DNA of 64,000 nucleotides, taken from Hortaea werneckii. Its lineage: Eukaryota; Ascomycota; Dothideomycetes; Mycosphaerellales; Teratosphaeriaceae. The translations under genes were made by a program, and so were the position numbers. Below the pieces are notes generated by a model. The model was not told where the DNA came from. It saw nothing but the letters and a program-made list of their open reading frames with translations, and searched no databases. Below are positions 55,715 to 64,000 of this stretch, one piece after another. Location of the stretch: the NCBI GenBank assembly GCA_037044905.1, contig JBAOKB010000109.1, forward strand, positions 28,227 through 92,226, in the 5' to 3' direction. How positions within the stretch are numbered: position 1 is the stretch's first letter; the number at the start of each line of letters is the position of its first letter.

Positions 55715-57590
55715 ATGCATCTCTCTCTCTCCTCCTCCTCCCCCTCCTCGCTTCTACTGGCCTGGCATTCAACTGCACCCGGGAAGCCTTCGCCGATATC
55801 CTGCCAAGCAATGCCTCAGTGAGCTTCACTCGGTCCATCCCTGTTGATGGCAACTCAACTTTCGTCGTGCCCGCCGGTGACATTGCCTATCCCACTTCCC
55901 CAACTGGTCTGCAGCCGCTGTGTGCTGTACAGATCAATGCCTCGTCGAGCGATTGCTCGGCCTACAGCTTTGGCCTGTAAGTTCCCGGTGTACTTTGACA
56001 CGCAGACCAAGTGTGGAAGAGACGACTGGGTTCTGACTTAGATTTTAGTTTCCTTCCCGATGAATGGAACGAACGATTTCTCGCCGTCGGAAATGGCGGA
56101 TTTGCTGGTATGTAACAATCGCTTTTAAGTTAACAATTACCAGCTTTGCCACTTGCACTGCGCAAACAACATGAACGTCTTGCTAACGAACACACAGGCG
56201 GTATCAACTGGCTCGACATGGGTGCAGGCGTAGGCTATGGCTTCGCCGTCATGTCCACTGACACGGGCCACAACAGCACACCTACTGACATCGAATGGGC
56301 TCTCAATAGCCCTCAGAAGAAGATCGACTGGGGCTACCGCGCCATGCACGGCTCAGTCGAGCTGTCCAAGCACATCGTGGAATCTTACTACAACCAGGCC
56401 CCCAAATACAACTACTATTCTGGCTGTAGCACTGGTGGCCGTCAAGGTATCCGGGACATTCAGCTTTACCCGGACGACTTCGACGGTGTTCTTGCCGGTG
56501 CGCCGGCCTGGTGGACCAGCCATCTGCAGACGTGGACGGTGAAGATTGGCCTGTACAACTCTCCCAACGCTTCGGCTTCCCACATCCCTCCGAGCCTGTT
56601 TGGCGTCGTTGGTGCCGAAATCTTGAAGCAGTGCGATCCTCAGGACGGCTTAGTCGATAATATCATTTCTGACCCGGAAGGGTGTAATGTCAATCTTGAG
56701 GCGATGCTATGCGGACCGAATGTCACGAACCAGACCACTGCGGCTTGCTTGACCGCGGAGCAGATCGGGACATTGTACAACATCTACAACGATTATGTGG
56801 ATGTCAACCAGTATGTTCTGTGTTGCAAGCCCCCGTTGGTGGACATCAGCACTGACCTTGAAAACGCAGAACCTTCGTCTTCCCTCACCTCGAACTAGGC
56901 AGCGAAGCACAATGGCCTGTCCTGCTAGGCCTCGGCGAGCCCGCCCCGCTCGGCACCGAGTTCGTCCGCTACTTCCTCCTTAACGACCCAGCATGGAACT
57001 ACACGGAATTCTCCTACGACACCGTCGAGCTCGCCGACCGACTCGACCCCGGCAACGCCACCGCCGACGACTTCGACCTCTCCCCCTTCTACCACCACGG
57101 CGGCAAACTCCTCCACTACCACGGCTACGCCGACGCCCTCATCGCCACGGGAAGCAGCATCTACTTCTACAACCAGGTCCTCAAGACCCTCAAACCCAAG
57201 GGCATCGACCTCGACTCCTGGTACCGCTTCTTCCTCATCCCGGGCATGCAGCACTGCACCGGCACGCCCGCCAACATGGACGCCCCCTGGTACATCGCGG
57301 GCGCCAACCAAGCCGGCGCGCTGAATTCCTCCGTCCACTCCGTCCCCGGGTTCTGCGACGCGAAGCACGACGCTCTGCTCGCGCTGATGGCTTGGGTTGA
57401 GAAGGACGAGGCGCCGGAGAGTCTGGTCGCCACGAAGTTCGTGAATGAGACTTTGCCCGCCGAAGTGCGGAGGCAGCGTCCCCTCTGTCCGTACCCGCAG
57501 CAGGCCAAGTTTGGAGGTCAGGGCGACCCGGATGAGGCTCGGAATTGGAAGTGTGAGGGTTTGTATGGCATGCGGACGCAGTATAGCTAA
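55715..57590 (+). CDS. Tannase/feruloyl esterase family, start out of frame
   Basis: Exons ...-55976, 56049-56107, 56198-56810 and 56870-57590 join in phase to about 540 aa. The enzyme cleaves ester bonds of gallic or ferulic acid outside the cell. The family signature is complete: CSTGGRQG (Ser nucleophile with adjacent Cys), Asp in HGYADALIATG, and HC in PGMQHCTG, the CS-D-HC catalytic arrangement. Many N-glycosylation sequons fit secretion. The ATG at 55715 reads a different frame; a change of one CT unit in the (CT) tract right after it would join it to a perfect signal peptide. No ATG exists in the coding frame back to 55579. A splice upstream or a sequencing error is possible. The gene may also be a young pseudogene. 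Confidence 0.8.
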
Positions 57591-58373
57591 AGGGGGTTTT
57601 CCCGCTCTCTCGGAAGTTTTTTGCTGTTGGTCGGTTTTGGAAGCGGGATTTTGGGAAGAATAATGTGCACAGTTTATACCTTTGAAGTCCCAAAAGTTCA
57701 GATTTTTTTTTTTTTTTTTTTTTACTAAGCGTCATTTTACAACATGTTTTCAAGGGTTGAGTGAGGAGGGAAATCGTCGTATCTGTTTCATGAAGTGGTT
57801 ATTGTCAAGTTCCTTCGCTCGCAAGGGAGAGTGAAGGATTCCACGAGACTGCCCAGGTTTCTGGGCACTGTCAAGTTGGGCTCTCAGCTTGGAATGCAAG
57901 ATCTCAACGCCTCCCCGTAGATCGCCCGTATCTCTTACGCTCTCCACCTGCTCGTTGTCGAGACTGGTGTTTAATTTCTGCTTGCCTTTTCTCTTGCCTT
58001 CTTCTCCTCCTTTTTCTTCTGATTGTGCCTGTGTTTAAGTCAGACGACAGGGTCACACAAGCCCAAAGGCAAATTGAGCAATGCAGAAATGTGCAAGTCA
58101 TGTAACGGTAGGGCTTGCCTTTGAGTGACAACGTCTCTGGATTCTACGTCTCTGGATTCTTTCCACTTTGTTTTGGTCTTCCTCAGGGGAAGATCCAACA
58201 GCTTCTAGCTGCCTGATAAGAATGTAAGTGGGCGTCTACAGGACATCTAGAAATGCCCTTCCCTCAAGAAGCTTGATTCATTCTATCTGAAAAGCACCAT
58301 TACCCAATCTGACATCACCACCATACCAATAGAACTTTTGTCACCCTCCTCACCTCGCACCACCACCTTGACA
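57591..58373. other. Convergent intergenic with T run
   Basis: About 780 bp. A 21-base T run (57703-57723) lies past the tannase stop. The repeat TCTGGATTCTACGTCTCTGGATTC (two copies of 12-14 bases) occurs near 58135-58160. The right part (58330-58520) is C/T-rich. No gene. Confidence 0.55.
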
Positions 58374-59108
58374 TCACACCGCCTTCCCCACCGCCTTCCC
58401 CTCATCCTCCCACCCCCCACCTTCCTCTACCCCATCCCCAAACCCCCTCTTCCAACCCCCACCCTCCCTCTGCTCTCCCATCTCCCCCCCATCCCTCTTC
58501 GCCTCCCCATCCCCCTCCCCTCCCATCCTCCTCAAACCTCTACCCCCCATCCCCGGCCGACACGTCAAACACTTCTCCGCCTGACACGCGACCCGCAGCA
58601 CCGGCCGCGGCGCTTTCACCGTCCCCAACGTACTCGTCGTCTGCTTCTGCGTGAGCGGATCGGTATGCTGGACTAGATACGCGGCGAAGCCTATCGGTGG
58701 GCCGCAGTAGAGCGGGGCTGGGGTTGTGTCTGGGACGGAGGTTGAGATGAGGTCCTACATTTTGTCAGACTTGATATTAGTTTTGGATGGGGTTGGGGTT
58801 GTGTGGTTTGAAGTGTGTTGATGGGGAGGGTTCTCAGAGAACGGCGTGGGGTGATGGGGGAAGGATAGGTAAAAGGGAAGGGAAGGTTTTACTTGGAGAG
58901 TTGCCGGTGCGTCTTCGAGCCACCATTCGTGTTTGGGACCTGGATCCTGGTTGTTCAGGGTGAAGTTCAGTCTTTCCAGGGGCAGTCTCCTCATGGCTCT
59001 CGCGAAGTCGGAAGTCGGTTTCAATTGGACTGGTTTTGGATCCATGATGAGGGGACTTTTGGTGTCCGAGTTGTTTTGTTTGGGAGGAGTCGGACTTGTT
59101 CGAGCCAT
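58374..59108 (-). CDS. Hypothetical protein, 198 aa
   Basis: Two exons, 59108-58893 and 58754-58374 (138-nt intron, phase 0), encode 198 aa. Residues about 34-72 carry a conserved-looking DFARAMRRLPLERLNFTLNN block with WWLED. The middle is moderately hydrophobic with two Cys pairs (LRVACQAEKCLTC). The C-terminal 60 residues are Gly/Glu/Lys-rich low complexity. I do not recognise the family. The low-complexity end could be non-coding if the stop lies upstream, but no earlier stop is in frame. Confidence 0.6.
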
Positions 59109-59640
59109 TTCTTTTCTGTTGGTTGGTGCCTGATGCGCGCTATTGATCTTGCGAGGACAATAAGCCGGGTGGCGAATGCCTCGGGTCAGGAATTTGCTGG
59201 ATAGTGAATGAGGAAAGGGCTTGTGACGGAATATAAGCAACGACGCTGCAGGAAAGTCTCATGTGCCTACCTTGTGGATATGTGTTTGCTACTGCTGCAA
59301 GGTTTATTGTTCGCAACAAAGCACGTGAATGCATAGTGGCTGGACGTGTCAGATCCTGTCAAAGCAGGTAAGGTCATGGGCCTCGTGATGCGGCCATGGA
59401 AGCGTAAACGCACGACATGTGTCTTGGGGAACATGATACTTCGTTCATCGTATCTCACATGCAAACCATTCAATTATCTTCCTCCGCCCTCCGATCAACC
59501 AAAATACCTCTTACTCCACCAGTTCCCCTTAACTCCAACCAACTCCATACCACCAAATCCTACCCAAACCCCAATCATGCCAAACCAAACAATCCCGATG
59601 CCCACTCAAACCCCACAACCCGAAAACCCTCCCTCATCAA
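59109..59640. other. Intergenic, nothing recognised
   Basis: About 530 bp between the hypothetical protein and the 3' end of the next gene; A/C-rich region at 59500-59600. The plus ORFs here are C/A-rich low complexity only. Confidence 0.5.
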
Positions 59641-61073
59641 CTATCCCTCCAAACTATTCCCTTGCCCCGAAAACCTCCTGCCACTCCTCCCGCTCCCCTC
59701 ACTCTCCGCCAACTCCCCATCCACGACCCCAAAACCACCCCACCCCTCAAACTCGTCCGCGAACTTCACCGCCGCCTTAAGGAAAAACCGATTGACATCC
59801 CCCCACAGCCTCCCGGCCTCTTGCATCGACCGCAAAGCCTTCACGAAATGGGCATCGGTGCGGAAGGGGCCCTGCAGGGCTTGCTGCTGGATCCAATTCC
59901 AGTCCCGGCCTTCCAGTTCCACGAGCTTGATCGGGTCGATGTTGATCCGGGGTCGGAGCTGGGCGATGTACACGAGGAGCGTGAAGAGCCACCATTGCCG
60001 GACGAGCGGGATGTGGTGTTTGGTGGGCAGCAAGGGAAGGAGGACGCGGACGGCGTGGGAGGTGGTCAGGAGGTGTACGAGGAAGAAGTCGTGGGTGCCG
60101 TTGTTGGGGCGGCTGCTGGTGTGGGGAGGTTGGGAGGGATGGCTGGCTACGAGTAGGGCGACGGCGAGTTTTTGCGACTCGGCGAATTGGGTTTTAGGGT
60201 CCTTGAGGTCCCAGGCGTTCCAGTATTCGAGGGCTTTGTTGGCCGTTTCCGAGTTGGAGAGGAGCTTTTGGATGTTGTCGCTGCCTGGCTCGCTGGCGAG
60301 GTTGTCGAAGGTCTTGTCGTGCGTTACGCGGTCGAGGATGGTGAAGAGGGAATCGGATGGGTTCGGGGCGGGTTTGGTATATTGGGGGTCATCGAGGTAG
60401 ACGTGCCAGTCGTTGTAGAAGCAGGCGGCGAGTGCTAAAGATTCGATTGCGACGGTGCGTGATGATAGCTCTTGTGCGTATCCGAGATGGATGAGTGGGT
60501 GTCCGAGACCCGATATGAGGTTGTTGATTAATGGCTCCTTGCCTTGGAGCAGATACTCGTCCAGTAAGGCCTGCCAGTCATAGCCAAGATTCACTAGCCG
60601 ATCCTCGAAGAAATCGACAAAGGCACGTTGGTATTCTCTCTTTCCCAGAAAGTCCCGCCAGTCATGCTCCGCTATCTCGCTGGGGCTGTCGTGCCAGGGT
60701 TCGAGGTGTTTGCCTTCGGCCTCGTAGATGTCGCCCAGCTGATCGCTATCGGCTCCGAAGATGTAGGACGAGGCGAGGATATGAGGGACGTGATTATGGA
60801 AGCGAAGGTGATTATAGATGACGGAATGGGTGATGTGATTGTGCCTGCGATCATCATATTCAGCTATTCTGGTCTTCGCTGTCCTGTCTCTACCTCTTCC
60901 TCTGCCTGGCGTATAGGATCCACTCACTTCAACAGATGTTTCAGCGCCCTCGCCCTCTTCTCTGGCCTCTCTTCCACATCATGCACATCCGCCTTCGGGA
61001 TCCTGATCGCTGCTCCACCTCCTCCGACTGACGGGAAGCTACTGAAGATCTGTGGTAACCTAAACTGGAACAT
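59641..61073 (-). CDS. Questin-oxidase-like protein (DUF4243 family)
   Basis: Two exons, 61073-60928 and 60868-59641 (59-nt intron, phase 2), encode 457 aa. The family includes GedK-type questin oxidases that open an anthraquinone ring by Baeyer-Villiger-type oxidation, but most members have unknown substrates. Landmarks are the NHITHSVIYNHLRFHNHVPHIL block with His residues, DWRDFLGKREYQRAFVDFFED, LGHPLIHLGYA and the DFFLVHLLTTSHA block, all typical of the family. No signal peptide was seen. No polyketide synthase is near, so a role in aromatic catabolism or a scattered pathway is open. Confidence 0.88.
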
Positions 61074-61400
61074 TGTTCTGTCCCTTCGATAACAACAACA
61101 ACAATGATCTCCGCAGCGTAGTGAACAGTCAATATGCGTGTGAATGAATAGGTTGATACTTAGTCTTAGGAGGTTCTATTACTCTACGGCCGAATGGGAT
61201 GGGAAACACAGCTGACTACTGGAGGAGACATGACGTTCAAGCTGTTCGCGAGAGAGCGCTCAGCTCCAGCTTTCCCCGCAGGCAGAGAATGACCGTCTCG
61301 TCACGGAATCCAAGCTCGACCTCAACGTTAGCCATCATATATTATTTGAAAGCTGAGCAAATATGTCACGTGAAGAAATTCGTCTTCACCATCCCAGCAA
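61074..61400. other. Intergenic
   Basis: About 330 bp between the questin-oxidase-like start and the tRNA-Phe. It contains a short CAA/CAACAA run (61087-61105). No gene. Confidence 0.5.
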
Positions 61401-61507
61401 GCGGTCTTAGCTCACTTGGGAGAGCGCCAGACTGAAGTTCACTTCGGTTCAAAGCAAGCATTCTGTGCGGTATCTGGAGGTACTGTGTTCGATCCACAGA
61501 GACCGCA
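61401..61507 (+). tRNA. tRNA-Phe(GAA) with a 34-nt intron
   Basis: Acceptor GCGGTCT pairs with AGACCGC; D arm GCTCACTTGGGAGAGC; anticodon stem CCAGA/TCTGG with loop CTGAAGA split by an intron at 61438-61471 after base 37; T arm CTGTGTTCGATCCACAG. Anticodon GAA is at 61434-61436. The discriminator is A61507. Confidence 0.94.
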
Positions 61508-61963
61508 AGCATTTCTTTTTTTGAATTTTTGCTGGGATATCCAAGGGGGGCCCATATAGCAGCACGCATGCAAAGCATATCCCTGGAGGTTGTTTCTTTT
61601 TGCCTTTTGTTCACCCTCTGACAAAGCGGAATAGGGTCCGAGGTCAGATGCGGTATAGAGGGAGCTTGTATGGGATTTGCATGCGCGCCCGTTCTATACA
61701 CTCCCGTCACCTCTACGCGCGATGGAGATGGGACATTATGGACATTTTAGCCTGCTGCTCAGAACACAAACCCTTCTAAGGCTGTCACCACTGTCCTTCT
61801 CAAACACTTGATCCGAAGTCGACAGCCTCGCACGCAACCTTCATAGCCCTACCACTATCCCTGCGGGAACAGACTCTCCGCCCACGCAAGCCATCTGAAA
61901 AGACAGCAATCTACCACCCTCACTCCAAACCCAACTCATTCACCCCCATCGCCGAGATCGTTC
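61508..61963. other. Intergenic, nothing recognised
   Basis: About 455 bp between tRNA-Phe and the 3' end of PRP4, with a short G run (61544-61549). No gene. Confidence 0.5.
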
Positions 61964-63863
61964 TCATATCCCCATCCCATCATCCCGTCCCCACAGCTTC
62001 ACCGTCCGATCCCGTCCACAACTGGCAACCCACCGACTATCCGCCGCCACATCCGCCGCCAACACCGTCCCATCGTGACCCGTAAGCGACTTACACAACG
62101 TCCAGTCGTCCGCGCTGAAGATATTAACCGCCTTGTCGAACCCCGTAGTGACGAGGAAAGTCCCTGATTTCTTAGGCTGGGGCACGAGATCCGCTTCATT
62201 AGAATCCCTCGGACCTTCGCTGGTTTCCTCGCGGTCATGGCCGTCCTCCCCACCGTTCCCTCCCATCTCTACATCACCACCATCCCCTTTCCGCACCATC
62301 TCCGGCATCTTCCCCGACAAAGGTCCATCCCCCCACCCTTATACCACCGGATATCACTCACGCCACCCCGATGCGCGCCCAGACTCGCCGTCTCCCTCAC
62401 AGCCCTCAGATCCCAGCACTTGGCGAACCCATCCGCAGCGCCAGTCATGACGCGCGTCCCGTCGACCCCCCAATCCAGCGCGTGGATCGGCGCCACGTGG
62501 CCCTCGAGCAACATGACCGTGCGACCGGTCCGGAGATCCCAGATTCTCCCGATGGAGTCGAGACCGGCGGAGGCGAGGAGCGAGCCGTCCCCGTTGAAGG
62601 AGACGTTGAAGACTTCCTTGCTGTGGCCTTCTTGCAGCAGGAGTTCGGTCGTGGTGGCGAGGTCCCAGAGTCGCCAGGTGTAGTCGTAGCTGGCGGAGGC
62701 GAGGTAGGCGGTGGAAGGGTGGATGTCGGTCCGGCAGACGCGACCGGTGTGCCCGGATAACGTCGCGAGCGGGGTGTCTTGGTTCAGGGACCAGAGGTGG
62801 ATGTCGCCTTCGCCGCCGGAGGAGGCCAGGTTGACACTGTCTGGGCTGATGGTCGTTCCTGGGAGAGTGGCGCCGGGGACCCAGGAAATGCCGCCGATCA
62901 TTTGTCGGTGGCCGCGGAGGACTTTTTCGTTTTCGAGGTTCGGGATCGAGAGCAGTTTGAGGCTGCCGCCCCAGTCGCCGCAGGCGATGAGTTCGCCGTT
63001 GGGCGCGAATCGGACCATGCTTAGGGGTCGTTCGGATGCGATTTGGGACCCGAAGAGCTCGTAGCCTTTTAGTCGGTCTTGGATGGCTTTGCGGTGGCGG
63101 ACGTGGGTTGCGACGGGGATGCTGCTTTCGATGCGTTGGTGCGCTATTCGTTGTTTGGCTCGCGGCAGGCTGTACCGGGCTATGTCCTTCCGGGCTTGGA
63201 GTAAGGCTTGGGAACCTTCGGTATAGAATTCGCCTTCTTCTTCGTCCTCGTCGTCCTCATCGCCTGCGCCTTCGTGGGTGGCATCTCGCATAACCTCATC
63301 TTCGTCTGCGCCGGCTGTGCCTTCTTGCTCGGTGAGTAAGATCCCGCGTAATCTTTCTCGTCTGTCCTCCGCTCGCTCGCCGAAGAGTGTGATGGGTTCT
63401 CCTCTCGCGCGGAGTTCTGTCCGTACGCGTTTATCGTCTGTCGGTACGGCGAGGCCGGCGGCTTTCCGTTTTCGAGCAAATTCGTTCAGGACGGACGAGG
63501 CTTGCTGTGAGGGCAGCCCGGCGCTCTGCGAAGGGATGCTGTAATCATGGCTTGTCGCTGGCGTCTCTGTTAGCTATCGTTTGGAGCTTGCAAGGGAGGG
63601 TGAAGACCAATGGATGGTCCGGAAGGAGGGTTTACTCACGAATGCTGCTAATGTCGACGCCTGCATCTTCCTGCCACGCAAGTGATCAGTCATCCGTTCC
63701 AACCACCTGCTTCCGGTCTGTCGCATCGAACGGTCGTGGCGCTCGCGCTGGCAAAATGTGTGAACATTGACCGTTTGGCGCAAAGCGTCGCATGTGGATA
63801 GCTCAAGGGTTGGCTTACCTGCTCTTCCTCGACGTAGGCCTGTCGTGCTGGGTGCATCGACAT
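61964..63863 (-). CDS. PRP4: U4/U6 snRNP WD40 protein
   Basis: Exons 63863-63819, 63670-63640 and 63566-62362 join in phase, then continue to 61964, about 541-560 aa. PRP4 is a component of the U4/U6 snRNP needed for spliceosome assembly. N-terminal residues fit the PSFA/PRP4 domain (LFGERAEDRRERLRGILL). A row of WD40 repeats follows with clear blades such as LATLSGHTGRVCR...LASASYDYTWRLWDL and LLEGHVAPIHALDW...GFAKCWDLRAV, and the last blade VNIFSADDWTLCKSLTGHDG...VKLW. Between blades the frame changes at 62310-62361: either a 53-nt GT-AG intron (62309-62361) or one missing G in a six-G run (62329-62334). The latter keeps the VSDIRWY segment that I remember as conserved. Confidence 0.9.
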
Positions 63864-64000
63864 TGTGGCGGGGACGGTATCGAGTCAGCGCTGTCAAGGT
63901 GGTGACTCTGGAGGGTGGTGGTGCTATGATTCCATATGAGGATTGATATGCGCAAGAGAAGGACAAGACTAATTCAATTCATGTTTGGGCGCTGCACTTT
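63864..64000. other. PRP4 upstream region to window edge
   Basis: A 137-bp 5' flank of PRP4. No feature recognised; the window ends here. Confidence 0.5.

Overview
This window is nuclear chromosomal DNA of a filamentous ascomycete (Pezizomycotina); the exact class cannot be fixed from sequence alone. The grounds are: genes split by short GT-AG introns (about 48-275 nt, often with a CTAAC/CTGAC-type branch site), fungal cell-wall and GPI-anchored proteins, a questin-oxidase-like protein, a tannase/feruloyl esterase, a LaeA-like methyltransferase, a chromodomain Ty3/gypsy retrotransposon, and strong repeat-induced point mutation (RIP: CpA to TpA) in repeated DNA.

Region 1-8256 is a repeat island. 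A complete Ty3/gypsy chromovirus (261-7057; two 402-bp LTRs; 5-bp target duplication CTATA) sits inside much older, heavily RIP-degraded AT-rich DNA. The element has a long gag, a textbook A_AAA_AAC -1 frameshift site into pol (protease, RT, RNase H, integrase, chromodomain), a possible Tf1-like self-priming site and a polypurine tract. It is dead by nine nonsense codons, all explicable as CpA/TpG transitions. All four LTR differences fall in the same context. An intact antisense ORF lies between pol and the 3' LTR. It encodes a Cys pattern matching the Zn2Cys6 spacing followed by a probable coiled coil, and it is the most intriguing item in the window.

Region 8257-31731 holds: a 1045-aa Ser/Thr-rich secreted protein, RanGAP (RNA1), cytidine deaminase, an Ala/Ser/Thr-rich GPI protein, a 2.8-kb gene-poor stretch ending in a 38-base poly-C tract, NAD(P)HX dehydratase, a small hydrophilic protein, a half-size ABCG transporter with a Cys-rich N-terminus, the succinate dehydrogenase flavoprotein, and a small secreted GPI protein.

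Region 32457-39898 groups four possible small-molecule enzymes: a tandem EthD-like plus alpha/beta-hydrolase fusion, a UROD/MetE-like protein, a LaeA-type methyltransferase and a UbiE-type methyltransferase. They could be a small unrecognised pathway, but this is inference from proximity.

Region 40440-64000 is mostly housekeeping: tRNA-Gly(GCC) and tRNA-Phe(GAA), both with introns; a tail-TM protein; a nucleolin-like GAR2/NSR1 protein with an in-frame extension beyond its stop; ALG6; COX17; an 820-aa disordered protein; a PTC7-type PP2C phosphatase; a tannase-family esterase whose start is one CT dinucleotide out of frame; a questin-oxidase-like protein; and the spliceosomal WD40 protein PRP4. 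All exon joins were made by eye from splice signals, reading-frame phase and family similarity, without transcript data.
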